A stretch of 64,000 nt of DNA from assembly GCA_965203475.1 (NCBI GenBank), contig OZ241890.1, forward strand, positions 1,798,001-1,862,000. Direction: 5' to 3'. This stretch comes from JABDMD01 sp965203475. GTDB lineage: Bacteria > Pseudomonadota > Gammaproteobacteria > UBA4575. Both the position numbers and the translations under genes were made by a program. The notes beneath the pieces were generated by a model. It worked only from the letters and a program-made list of their open reading frames with translations. It did no database searches and had not been told where the DNA came from. This document shows, piece after piece, positions 25,271 to 34,848 of this stretch (positions are counted from its first letter, which is position 1; every line of letters starts with the position of its first letter).

Positions 25271-25372
25271 AGACAGGGGGCATTAGCTGAAAAGCACCTT
25301 TAGGGAAACGAGCAACACGGAAGCAAAGCGAATGGAGCGGGCAACTCGTTGCTTTTACTGCGCGCCCTGTCT
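25271..25372. ncRNA. Candidate structured RNA or DNA element
   Basis: In the 210-bp gap before the RloC-like gene, AGACAGGG (25271-25278) pairs with CCCTGTCT (25365-25372). The stem extends to 11 bp with one mismatch, and an inner AGCAAC/GTTGCT pair lies within it. GC-richer than its surroundings. Could be a small RNA, a second transfer-related site or a defence-locus control element; the strand is undecided. Confidence 0.35.
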
Positions 25373-25433
25373 AGAACGCATTCATCACGGCAAACCAAAC
25401 AAAAAAGGCAGGCATAATATTAAAAATTAATAT

Positions 25434-28052
25434 TTATTTTAAGCTTTTATGCTTTTCTTTTAAGCCATTTACCCAATCTGAAAGAAGAGTTACATCATCT
25501 AGTAATACATTAGGTTCAGGTAAAGTTATATTTCGTTGCCGTGAACCATCGTGTGCATCTACATAATCACAGCATTTACTATAATTTTCACTCCAAGCTT
25601 CACAAAAAGCAGCATCTAGTGCACTTATATTTTTTAAGTTTTTTGGATTAATATAATCACGATGTCTCATCACAGTATGTGATAATCCAACTTCTTCTAA
25701 AGCGCGTTCCCATGAACTCCGTAATTTACTATAAAAATTTCGCGCTTTATTTTTATATTCTTCATCAGTTAAATCGTTTCTATCTCTTCCTAATTTACGC
25801 GCTTCTTTTTCTAAAGCATCTATCCGAGCTTTAATTTTCATTCCATCCCAAGGAAGAGATTCATTAACAAAACCTACAGATTCAGGTTTTCGGTCTAGAT
25901 GTTTGGATTCAAATGGAACACCATTACGTTGCGCATAATCATCCAGATCATTAAGAAAAACTAAATCATGCGTAAATACTACCACTTGTCTATTAGCAGC
26001 TTCTTTAACTAAACGCTCTGCAACCACACTACGCCATTTATGATCTAAGGAACTAACAGGGTCATCAAAAACTAGAGCAGATTGGTGATTAGCCGTTGCT
26101 TGTTCTGCCATAAAAGAAGCGATGGCAACACAAGTTTGCTCGCCTTCACTTAGAACTGTAGAAACATCGCGACCTGGATCGGATAAAAAAGAAACCTTAT
26201 ATTCTGGTGAACCATAACTTCCACCCGATCTATTGATCTCTACCCTGACCCTATTTCCTACAAATCCTATAATTTCATTTAAAAAGCTATCGCGTAAATG
26301 AGGTGTTACAACATCATCAGCAATTGAATTTCCCAAAAGCGTAATTGAGCGTGTGTTTGTTTCTGAAATCTTTTGATCTAATTCACTAACTTTTTTTAAT
26401 CTAGATATTTCATCTTCTAGTGTATTAATATGCGCTTGAAGCGTTTTTCTATCTTCTAATTCTTTTTTTTCAGTTTCTAGCTGTGTGCGTTTTGTTGCAT
26501 CTTCGGCTGCACGTAATTCAGTAGCCTTGTTTTGATAGCTTTCAGATAGAGTATTTAAATTAGCGGCGATACTATCAGTTAAAGGAAACAATTCTTCTTC
26601 GGAATTACCATCTAGATTTCTTTTAATCGAAGCTAGTCTTGTTCTAGCTGAAGCATAAGCTGTCATACATTGTTTAGCCATATCAGGGTGATTAACACGA
26701 AGCTGCTTTATTGTATTCCAAGAAGCACCAAGCTTTACTGAAGTAGGAATAGAGCGATTAGCTATGTCAAAATTGTTTTTGGCCGCAGTAGCGCGATTTT
26801 GTAAGTCACTTTTTACAAATTCATCAAATTTTTTTATGTTTTGCGAGCCTGTTTCTCCTAAGGGCTGCTGACACAATAAACACAAATCATCCGGTTCTGA
26901 TGCTGGAAATTCACGGTCAGTATATGCATACTGATCAGAATATTTTCTTGCTGATGACCAAAGCTCTTTCCATATATTTCCACCAATTCCGTCTAGCATA
27001 CCTTCAGTAAACGTAGATGAAGCACTTAATTCTGCAGCTTCTTTTAATTCTTTTGCTTCAGTATCAAGTCTAAGTAACTCATCAATTTCAGAATCAGCTA
27101 ACTTTGATTGGAGAGATTCAATTGCGCGATTAAGGGAGCCAATATTAGATGCAAAATTTTCTTGTTCACGTGCTGCTTTCGTTACGTCTTTAGATAATGA
27201 TTGTGTTAAGTGATTAAGCCTTATTTCCTCTTCTTTTGATAATTCAGATAGTAATTTGAATACATTTATATCGCTATCTTTGTTTATGTTTTGTATCTTA
27301 CGCCCTACTTCGGTTTGATTTGACCAGGGGGCGTTTTGAAATATGGCATTTTTACTGCGATCTAAAGAACGTTTCTCATTTGTTAATTTGGTTTCAAGTG
27401 CTTTAGAAACATCTGCAAGTTTATCGGGTATGTCCAAGCCAAAAGGCCTATAAGCTACGTCATTTTTATCTTTTATATGAGCAGAAGCACAGTCCTTATC
27501 AAATACTGAAATATTGGTTAACTCAGGATGTGTTGTATCACTATTTTCCCATAAAAATTCATTGTCAGTTACTTGGCCGCTACTAAATTTTAGTAAGGCT
27601 GTTAATTCTGAAGTGTCATCTTTACTAAATACATTAGGTAGAACTGGTGCTTTATATCTAGCGCGACAAGAACTTCTCAGTATTCTTGTATAGCCGGATT
27701 TTCCAGCTCCATTATCACCATATACAACAGTAATTCCTGCAGGTGCGAATTCTAGCTTTTGATTTTCAGCTAGATTGTTAACACCTTTAACCTCAGATAT
27801 TGATTCAAGACATACTGAATCACTTGAATTGTTTTCTGGTGGCAAATGCTCTTCTAACAAAGGGCTAGATCTTGTTAGTTGTTCTTCGCCACTTAGCAAA
27901 ATTAGATCATATAGCTCATTTATATCGCTATCACTCAGCTGCGTTTTTTGAAACACGCGACGTAAAGCGTCACGCTGCCATAAGGGGCGTGACTGAGACC
28001 ACTCAAAAATTTTACGAATAACTGAGCCACTATTACTGTCCCCATGCGACAT
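25434..28052 (-). CDS. RloC-like ABC/AAA_13 ATPase with zinc-hook motif
   Basis: 872 aa. Walker A VYGDNGAGKSGYTRIL near residue 110; long coiled-coil arms interrupted by CLLCQQPLG (about residue 394), a zinc-hook CxxC as in Rad50/RloC; ABC signature LSEGEQTCVAIASFMAEQ; Walker B SALVFDDPVSSLD; and a His switch VVFTHDLVF. The C-terminal domain contains RSSWE (R-x3-E) followed by His residues, reminiscent of the Arg-Glu-His triad of PrrC/RloC anticodon nucleases, although the spacing to His is not the classical one. The gene is in the minus-strand type I restriction locus, as rloC genes often are. A back-up abortive-infection role is likely; nuclease activity is uncertain. Confidence 0.75.
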   Translation of the reverse strand: MSHGDSNSGSVIRKIFEWSQSRPLWQRDALRRVFQKTQLSDSDINELYDLILLSGEEQLTRSSPLLEEHLPPENNSSDSVCLESISEVKGVNNLAENQKLEFAPAGITVVYGDNGAGKSGYTRILRSSCRARYKAPVLPNVFSKDDTSELTALLKFSSGQVTDNEFLWENSDTTHPELTNISVFDKDCASAHIKDKNDVAYRPFGLDIPDKLADVSKALETKLTNEKRSLDRSKNAIFQNAPWSNQTEVGRKIQNINKDSDINVFKLLSELSKEEEIRLNHLTQSLSKDVTKAAREQENFASNIGSLNRAIESLQSKLADSEIDELLRLDTEAKELKEAAELSASSTFTEGMLDGIGGNIWKELWSSARKYSDQYAYTDREFPASEPDDLCLLCQQPLGETGSQNIKKFDEFVKSDLQNRATAAKNNFDIANRSIPTSVKLGASWNTIKQLRVNHPDMAKQCMTAYASARTRLASIKRNLDGNSEEELFPLTDSIAANLNTLSESYQNKATELRAAEDATKRTQLETEKKELEDRKTLQAHINTLEDEISRLKKVSELDQKISETNTRSITLLGNSIADDVVTPHLRDSFLNEIIGFVGNRVRVEINRSGGSYGSPEYKVSFLSDPGRDVSTVLSEGEQTCVAIASFMAEQATANHQSALVFDDPVSSLDHKWRSVVAERLVKEAANRQVVVFTHDLVFLNDLDDYAQRNGVPFESKHLDRKPESVGFVNESLPWDGMKIKARIDALEKEARKLGRDRNDLTDEEYKNKARNFYSKLRSSWERALEEVGLSHTVMRHRDYINPKNLKNISALDAAFCEAWSENYSKCCDYVDAHDGSRQRNITLPEPNVLLDDVTLLSDWVNGLKEKHKSLK

Positions 28053-28064
28053 AATAACCCCTCT

Positions 28065-28262
28065 TCAACTCACAGTAACCTGACCATTCATTAGCATTGG
28101 CAGGAGCCAGTCTCTGAACTTAATTAAATTATGATTTTCGTTAGAATTTATTGCGATCTCTTCGAAAATTTTTTCTACTTTCGATTCAAAGGATGCGATG
28201 ACGCTCCGCTCAGGGAGCACATTTTTATATTCAGCATCAATCATGGTAATTCCGCGCAACAT
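28065..28262 (-). pseudogene. hsdS remnant, C-terminal fragment
   Basis: 65 codons ending FRDWLLPMLMNGQVTVS, preceded by ASFESKVEKIFEEIA, the conserved C-terminal coiled-coil end of type I specificity subunits (the intact HsdS in this locus ends ILLPKLMNGEIAV). The target-recognition domains are missing. It sits directly between hsdR and the RloC-like gene. It may be a leftover of a replaced hsdS or still be translated as a short helix. Classed as a broken gene. Confidence 0.75.
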
Positions 28263-28263
28263 T

Positions 28264-31200
28264 TCACATTAAGCCTTGCGTTAAGTTACTACGTGAAGAG
28301 ACTAATAAATGTTTATAAACAGCTTCTGTTTTCTCATCAACTTCTTCTAGTGAGAAGCTCTCAGGCAAACCTGTTTTTTCATCCCATAAAAAATCTTTGA
28401 TTTTTACCTTAATTTCATCTCGAGTACTTTGTTTCGCAGCAAAATTCTGTATTCGCTGGAGTTCAATGCTAAGTGTTTTGTATAGCTCTTCAGCAACTTT
28501 CTTAATTTTATCAATCTCTAGTTTTGTTAAATCTGGCTTCAATAACAGATCAAACAACGCTAAAGACTCTTCTGATAATCCTTCTTTTACGGCGCGTTGC
28601 TCCTCTTCGCTCAGCTCATCAACAAGATTGAGCAATGCTTCAAACGTTTGCTCAATAGTGACTCTATCTTTTTCATTATTGTACTCATCAACAATTTTTT
28701 CATAATGTTTTTGAAAATCTGTCCGGGTAGGATTCTGCATCATCATCCTAAGAAGTTTTTTCTCAATGGCTTCTTTTAGACTTTGCACAGTTGTATTTTT
28801 TCTTGGAAATTGCTCAAACTCTTTACGAAGACGCTCAAAATCAATCTTGCTAATATCGTATAGCTTGCCGGGCTCCTTTACACCAGTCGAGGGCTCAATA
28901 CTTTCTTCAATAACCTCGTGAAGCTCTCGCATAATTTCGGAGATATCAGCCTTCTCAACATCTTCTTGCAAACTTTTATATATGATATTGATTGCGTCAT
29001 ATGCTTGGCGGAAGTTGTTAATTCCATTGATTGTGAGGCATGCTTTGAACTTCTTAAATACTTCACGGCAGATAATCTCAAATCGTTTTCGTGTCTCGTC
29101 GTTTTGATTAACGATTTCCTTCGCATCGATAATGGCTTTATTTCTTTCAAACCCTGATTTTTCGATGATCTCTTCTAATCTGAATTTTTCAGCATTTAAA
29201 AATGCTCGAACAACTTCTATTGCTTCTTCAAGGTCAGCTAGCAATTCTTCTTCTGGTTTAACTGGATCAATTTCTGGTGGCAGGTCACCCTCTTCGCCTT
29301 CAATACCAGTGTGTCCCGCAAAAGTTGCAAGCGCTTTACGTAAATTCTTTAAAATGCCACAGTAATCAACAATCAAACCATTATTTTTACCTTCAGACAC
29401 ACGATTAGCGCGCGCGATGGCTTGCATCAATGTATGAGCTTTTAAAGGTTTATCTAAATAAAGTGTGGACAGTGTTGGCACATCAAAACCCGTGAGCCAC
29501 ATAGCACAAACAATTGCTACACGAAAAGGATGCTCTTCTTTTTTAAACGCGCTTTCAATATCAATGCGTTTTCCATCACTTGTTTCAAACCCTTCTTTGA
29601 TTAGTCTTCGGTGCGGTAATATATCCAAGTCCCACTTTCTAAACTTATCGACCTCTCCTTGCTCCTCGCTCACCACAACAGCCATGATGGTTTCGCGCAT
29701 CCAGTCTAGCTTTCGTTCCATCTCCATCACTGATTGTTCATCAGTAAGCGTGTTTATATGCTTCTCAACTTCTAATATTTTCTCTTTCCATTTTTGGAGA
29801 ACAATTTCTTGCATGCGAACACATGTAATTTTGTCCACACACACCAGCATAGCTTTGCCGTTTTCCCAACCTGTGCTGTAGTGATTAACAAAGTCATTCG
29901 CTATTTGCTCTAAACGGTTTTGCGCAGTAATGATGTGATAGTCACGTTTTAACTCTCGTTCCAAACGTTCTGCAACATCTTGATCTTCAATTTCAATTTC
30001 TTCTAATTTTGCTGCGATTTTTTCATTAAGATCATTTGTGGCAATACCTAGTTTTTCCCCTCTTGCATCGTAGTAAAGTGGTACTGTTGCGTTATCCTCT
30101 ACCGCTCTTTGGAAGCCATATTTTGATATATATTCTCCAAATACGCGGCGAGTAATTTCATCATCTTTAAATAGTGGTGTTCCAGTAAAGCCAATATAGC
30201 TGGCTTTAGGTAATGCGTTACGTAAATTTAATGATAAGCGACCATATTGTGTACGATGTGCTTCATCTGTAATAACAATAATATCGTTCCGATCTGAATA
30301 AGGATTATTTGGATCTACATCTTTATTAAATTTTTGAACCAAAGTGAAAACATAGGCTTTATGTTGATTTAATAGCTGTTCTAAATGCTCTCCTGAACCG
30401 GCGCGACATGGGTCTTGATCGTTATCAACAAGACCGCACCCTGCAAATGTGTTGTAAATTTGTTTATCTAAATCTTCGCGGTCAGTACAAATTAAAAATG
30501 TAAAATTGCCACCAAGCTGGCGGTGAATTTTACGTGTAAAAAATACCATGGAATAAGATTTTCCTGATCCCTGCGTATGCCAAAACACGCCAAGCTTTCC
30601 TTTTCGCTCTTCACGATTTTTAACAGCTTCAATAGCGCGGTTTACACCAAGGTACTGGTGATTACGTGCAATAATTTTGACAAGCTTACCCTTGCTTTCA
30701 TCAAAAGCGATGAAGTTTTCAAATAAATCGAGAAAGTTGCTCTTGTTGCAAATACCCTTTAGCAAAGTTTCCATATCAACAACACCAGAATCTTCTTCAG
30801 CAAGTCTTTTCCATTCAGCAAAGTGTCCAAACTTACTAGAGATTGAGCCGACCTTAGCATCGACACCATTTCCTAAAATAACGAAACCATTGTAATGAAA
30901 AAGATGTGGAACTGTATCTTTATAATCAGACAAGTTCTTCTCATAAGCATGACGTATATCTTTATGAATCGTCTTACACTCAATAAATAATAGAGGCAGT
31001 CCATTTACAAATCCAACGATGTCAGCACGGCGACGATAAATATCACCGCGCACCCAAAGCTCACGTACACAAAGAAAATGATTATTTTCAGGATTCTCAA
31101 AATCAAAAACCCTAAGACGTTTTTTCTCTAGCTCACTTTTGTCATTTCTAAACTGAACTAGAACACCATTTTTTATCAGTTCGTACTGCTCATGGTTAAT

Positions 31201-31470
31201 TTGAAGGGTATTTTCTGTGACAGGTGCTTCGGTGATTTGACGCAATGCGTCTTGATAGGCCTCACCAGGTAAGCCGGGATTAAATTTAACCAGTGCTTCG
31301 CCTAAATAACGAACAAGTATTACTTCTTTATCTGATTTCCTACCTAAAGTACTTTCTTTTCCAAAAGTTTCATTGTTATATGCATAAACACTTTCCCAAC
31401 CAAGCTGCTCTTCTAGATAATCAGCGGTCGTTGTCTGAACCAATGTATCTTCATTGAGCGGAGCCATCAT
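28264..31470 (-). CDS. hsdR: Type I restriction endonuclease subunit R
   Basis: 1068 aa. An N-terminal PD-(D/E)xK nuclease (ADIVGFVNGLPLLFIECK), then the SF2 motor: HTQGSGKSYSM (Walker A), ITDEAHR (DEAH-type box), GFTGTPLF (motif III) and the VI-type stretch MQAIARANR, then a helical C-terminal region that docks on the methylase. It cleaves unmethylated DNA after ATP-driven translocation. Its start overlaps the hsdS stop by 4 bp. All key motifs are intact. Confidence 0.95.
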   Translation of the reverse strand: MMAPLNEDTLVQTTTADYLEEQLGWESVYAYNNETFGKESTLGRKSDKEVILVRYLGEALVKFNPGLPGEAYQDALRQITEAPVTENTLQINHEQYELIKNGVLVQFRNDKSELEKKRLRVFDFENPENNHFLCVRELWVRGDIYRRRADIVGFVNGLPLLFIECKTIHKDIRHAYEKNLSDYKDTVPHLFHYNGFVILGNGVDAKVGSISSKFGHFAEWKRLAEEDSGVVDMETLLKGICNKSNFLDLFENFIAFDESKGKLVKIIARNHQYLGVNRAIEAVKNREERKGKLGVFWHTQGSGKSYSMVFFTRKIHRQLGGNFTFLICTDREDLDKQIYNTFAGCGLVDNDQDPCRAGSGEHLEQLLNQHKAYVFTLVQKFNKDVDPNNPYSDRNDIIVITDEAHRTQYGRLSLNLRNALPKASYIGFTGTPLFKDDEITRRVFGEYISKYGFQRAVEDNATVPLYYDARGEKLGIATNDLNEKIAAKLEEIEIEDQDVAERLERELKRDYHIITAQNRLEQIANDFVNHYSTGWENGKAMLVCVDKITCVRMQEIVLQKWKEKILEVEKHINTLTDEQSVMEMERKLDWMRETIMAVVVSEEQGEVDKFRKWDLDILPHRRLIKEGFETSDGKRIDIESAFKKEEHPFRVAIVCAMWLTGFDVPTLSTLYLDKPLKAHTLMQAIARANRVSEGKNNGLIVDYCGILKNLRKALATFAGHTGIEGEEGDLPPEIDPVKPEEELLADLEEAIEVVRAFLNAEKFRLEEIIEKSGFERNKAIIDAKEIVNQNDETRKRFEIICREVFKKFKACLTINGINNFRQAYDAINIIYKSLQEDVEKADISEIMRELHEVIEESIEPSTGVKEPGKLYDISKIDFERLRKEFEQFPRKNTTVQSLKEAIEKKLLRMMMQNPTRTDFQKHYEKIVDEYNNEKDRVTIEQTFEALLNLVDELSEEEQRAVKEGLSEESLALFDLLLKPDLTKLEIDKIKKVAEELYKTLSIELQRIQNFAAKQSTRDEIKVKIKDFLWDEKTGLPESFSLEEVDEKTEAVYKHLLVSSRSNLTQGLM

Positions 31471-32669
31471 ACGGCAATCTCCCCGTTCATGAGTTTGGGA
31501 AGGAGAATATCTCTTGCTTCTGTTAGTTTTGCTATTTCCAAAGACAATACTTTGATTTGATTAAATATTGGATTAGCGAAATCAATAAGCTGATCCATAA
31601 GAATCTTAGTAGGCATTACCATGCTGTAGTTCTTAACAATATCTTGACTAATATTGTTTTGAGCTGCACCTTTCGAACGCCCGATCAAACCAAATTTATT
31701 TTCTGAAAGAAACAAGTAAGCATAAATATAGTGTGAGAGTTCAGAATTGGAAATCAAAGCACAACAAGCTTGATTGGAAGTACTTTCCTTTGCCAATATT
31801 CCAAGCTGGCCAATTGTCGCACCATACATCGCAACAAGCACTGTGTTTTCAGGGAATAACTTAGCAGATGACTTTTTGATAGCATCTTTTGTTATCTTTT
31901 CTGATGTTTCAAAAATAAAGCTGTTTGTAAGCTCCTGAGTTTTGACCCAATTAATATTTCCAGTGTAATACTCAAGAACTTTTCGACTTGGCGTACCCCC
32001 TGAGGAGGTTTTATAAAAATCCGACACCACTCCAGATATCCACCCCTCCGGCACACCACCAATGATTTTGACATGTTCATGGCCGGGGAAGCGCAAACGC
32101 ACAAACCATTCTTTGTAAAGCTGCCGTGCCGACTCCTCCAGCAACTCAATCCGGCGTTTGTTGTTTTCTATAAGTTCATCGTACTTGGAAAGAGTATTAG
32201 CAATATTCTTTTGGACTGGGTATTCGGGTACAGGAAATTTTAAGGATAGTAATTTACTTTGGCTAAGATTGTCTTGCGCAGCACCCTGAGTAAATTTTTT
32301 ATATCTCTTCTTTAACATCGCGTCAAAAAGATACTTGACAAATCGTGCATCAGCTTTTTCCCTTTCTGGTATAAATCCTATTACACTGTCAGGAAAACAT
32401 GCTTTAATTTTTAATATGGATGTTTCAGCAATATTCGCTGCAATAGTTATGCACAGTGTTCCTTCAGGCCAAAGCTTACTTTGAGCCAATCCGGCTTCAC
32501 TGTATGTTTGCTCATAATTAGTTAGGTATAATCCAGCATGTTTAACATCACCTGTTTGTACAAACGGATAATCACCTCCGTATAGATGTGCTGCGTCACG
32601 CGGTCTGTGTCGAGAACGTCCACGTGATACAGCACCCAATTCGTCAAGACTTCTCTCCCTCCAACTCAT
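31467..32669 (-). CDS. hsdS: Type I restriction-modification specificity subunit
   Basis: 400 aa with two target-recognition domains, each followed by a conserved helix: RIELLEESARQLYKEWFVRLRFPGHE in the middle and EARDILLPKLMNGEIAV at the end. The first TRD begins WRERSLDELGAVSRGRSRHRP. It sets the DNA sequence recognised by both methylase and nuclease; the sequence cannot be predicted by eye. 4-bp overlaps with hsdM and hsdR show an operon in the order M-S-R. Confidence 0.93.
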   Translation of the reverse strand: MSWRERSLDELGAVSRGRSRHRPRDAAHLYGGDYPFVQTGDVKHAGLYLTNYEQTYSEAGLAQSKLWPEGTLCITIAANIAETSILKIKACFPDSVIGFIPEREKADARFVKYLFDAMLKKRYKKFTQGAAQDNLSQSKLLSLKFPVPEYPVQKNIANTLSKYDELIENNKRRIELLEESARQLYKEWFVRLRFPGHEHVKIIGGVPEGWISGVVSDFYKTSSGGTPSRKVLEYYTGNINWVKTQELTNSFIFETSEKITKDAIKKSSAKLFPENTVLVAMYGATIGQLGILAKESTSNQACCALISNSELSHYIYAYLFLSENKFGLIGRSKGAAQNNISQDIVKNYSMVMPTKILMDQLIDFANPIFNQIKVLSLEIAKLTEARDILLPKLMNGEIAV

Positions 32670-34675
32670 ATACCCAACTCTTCAAAATTCTTTTGGATTT
32701 GAGTGGCTAAAACTGTGGCTTCTTCATTCAAACCTTTAATCTCAATATGTATATCGCGTAGCGTTTCTTCAAAATCGAAGTCTTCGTCTTCTTCCTCAGG
32801 AGCAACACCGACATAACGCCCTGGTGTTAAGCTCCAGTCATTTGCTTCAATCTCTTCAATATCTACCAGCTTGACTAAACCTTCCACGTCACAAAGCTCT
32901 GCATGAGGAAAACGCTCTTGCAACCAATGCGTTTGTTTGAAGAAGTAACGGATTTGCTTTAGTTGTTCTACGGCTGCTTTGCGCAACTCATCTAATTCTT
33001 TTATAGGTTTGTTCAAGCCCTTTTCATTACTTTCCCTAGCTTGCTTTTCAACAAACTTGTATAGCTGATCGATTTGCTTGATTAAATCCCTACTAGTTTC
33101 TGCCAAGGATTCAATCTCTTTTGCAAAAACCTTAAACCCTGCATTATCTTTGGATGTTTTCTCCCAAGATATATTTTCAGTATTGATACTGGTTTCAAAA
33201 GATTTGATGTCTTTGGCTAAAAGCTCAAATGCGCTTTTGGTTTCATCATCTACTTCAGCCAACTTACTCGTTAAATTCTCCAAGCTTGCTATAAACTCAT
33301 CCATTGGTTTTTTACTAGCATTGGCTTCAATGAGCACGCGATCAAGATAGCTTTCAACCAATTCCACAAAACGATCGTTCTCGCCTCTATAAAGCCAGAC
33401 AATTGAAGTTAAGTTGGCAAGTTGCTCAGGCGAGAAGTCGTAAATCTTCCGCGTGACTTTGCGATAAACATTGCGGGCATCCAACATCAACACTTTGTTT
33501 TTCATGTGCTCCGGCTTGTTCTTATTTAAAAACCAAAGTTCACAGGGTACTGAGCGGGTATAAAAGAAATTAGAACGGATAGCGACCATCGCTCCAACGT
33601 GACCAGTCTCGACTAACTTCCTACGTACTTCTGCTTCTTGCCCTCCAGCACTAGAAGCTTGTGAAGACATAACAAAACCAGCTCTACCCTCTTCATTTAA
33701 ATAACTATAGAAATAAGAAATCCAGAGATAGTTTCCATTTGAGACAGCACCTTTGTTGTTTACACCTGGCAACCCAAAAGGCAACCGCGGATCGTTCTTA
33801 ATTTTTTCCGCATCAACATCATCAACATTAAAAGGAGGATTAGCCATTACGAAGTTAGCATTTCCTAAGAAATCGTGTGGGTCTTCGTAAAAAGTAATGG
33901 CTTTTTGTATTTTTCCTTCAAGTCCATGCACTGCCAAATTCATTTTTGCAAGACGAATTGTTGTTGGATTTTTTTCTGCGCCATAAAATGTTGCAACGTC
34001 CTGCGGACTCTTATGCATCTCTTCAATAAAATGTGCACTTTGAACAAACATACCGCCCGAACCACATGCAGGATCTATTACTGAACCATGATCTGGCTCG
34101 ATAATATTTACGATCATTTGTACTAGTGATACAGGCGTAAAGAACTCACCGTTATCGTGCGCTTTTAGGTCAGCAAATTTCGTTAAAAAGTATTCATAGA
34201 TACGACCAAAGACATCACCTGTAGCCTTCTTCAGGGCTGGATCGTTGAAAGTGCGAAGGAGATTACCTAGCACATCATTGTCTAGTTCTTGGTATTCGCT
34301 TTTAGGCAATACGCCCTTTAATGTTTCGTAGTCAGTTTCTATTGCCTCCATAGCATCGATAATTGCTTGTGCCCTGTCTTCACTGTCTGCCAATTTGACT
34401 AAATATTCGAATTGGGCTTGAGGTTGCAAAAAAATCGCCGCCTTACTTGAAAAGTCTTCTTTCGTGAGTGGCCTTGTCACGCCACCTCGTGACGGAAGTG
34501 AAGATTCTATTTCAGGCTTTATTGCTAGATAACGACTGTAGGCGTGACGAAGGAATATCAAGCCCATTACAGGCATAAAATATTCGTTACTTGCATAGTT
34601 ACTATTGGCACGTAAGTTGTCAGCGCTGCCCCACAAACGCCGCTCAATAGCTTCAATATCGTCAAACTGTGTCAT
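32666..34675 (-). CDS. hsdM: Type I restriction-modification N6-adenine methylase
   Basis: 669 aa. An N-terminal HsdM helical domain (AIERRLWGSADNLRANS..EYFMPVMGLIFLRHAYSRY), the SAM site DPACGSGGMFVQS and catalytic motif IV NPPFN. A long coiled-coil insertion and tail follow (about residues 450-600), ending in an acidic SLTPGRYVGVAPEEEDED block. It methylates adenine in the HsdS target. It is the first gene of the operon; the start codon follows an AT-rich promoter region shared with the divergent nuclease gene. Confidence 0.94.
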   Translation of the reverse strand: MTQFDDIEAIERRLWGSADNLRANSNYASNEYFMPVMGLIFLRHAYSRYLAIKPEIESSLPSRGGVTRPLTKEDFSSKAAIFLQPQAQFEYLVKLADSEDRAQAIIDAMEAIETDYETLKGVLPKSEYQELDNDVLGNLLRTFNDPALKKATGDVFGRIYEYFLTKFADLKAHDNGEFFTPVSLVQMIVNIIEPDHGSVIDPACGSGGMFVQSAHFIEEMHKSPQDVATFYGAEKNPTTIRLAKMNLAVHGLEGKIQKAITFYEDPHDFLGNANFVMANPPFNVDDVDAEKIKNDPRLPFGLPGVNNKGAVSNGNYLWISYFYSYLNEEGRAGFVMSSQASSAGGQEAEVRRKLVETGHVGAMVAIRSNFFYTRSVPCELWFLNKNKPEHMKNKVLMLDARNVYRKVTRKIYDFSPEQLANLTSIVWLYRGENDRFVELVESYLDRVLIEANASKKPMDEFIASLENLTSKLAEVDDETKSAFELLAKDIKSFETSINTENISWEKTSKDNAGFKVFAKEIESLAETSRDLIKQIDQLYKFVEKQARESNEKGLNKPIKELDELRKAAVEQLKQIRYFFKQTHWLQERFPHAELCDVEGLVKLVDIEEIEANDWSLTPGRYVGVAPEEEDEDFDFEETLRDIHIEIKGLNEEATVLATQIQKNFEELGI

Positions 34676-34848
34676 TATTAAATAATTGCTCTTATTGTTA
34701 TTTTTATTGCTCGGTCATATTTTAATCACCATGCAACATTTTAAAGAATAGGGGAAAACGGTTTAATCAACAACAATTAAACCTTTATACTTCAGGTAGT
34801 TATTTATAAATTAAAGTGTTTAGTAATAAATGCCCCAGGTAATTGTAC

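Noticed and set aside
28131..33350. Several 60-140 codon plus-strand frames within hsdR, hsdS and hsdM
   Set aside because: They mirror the strongly conserved minus-strand genes and are Ser/Phe-rich shadows.
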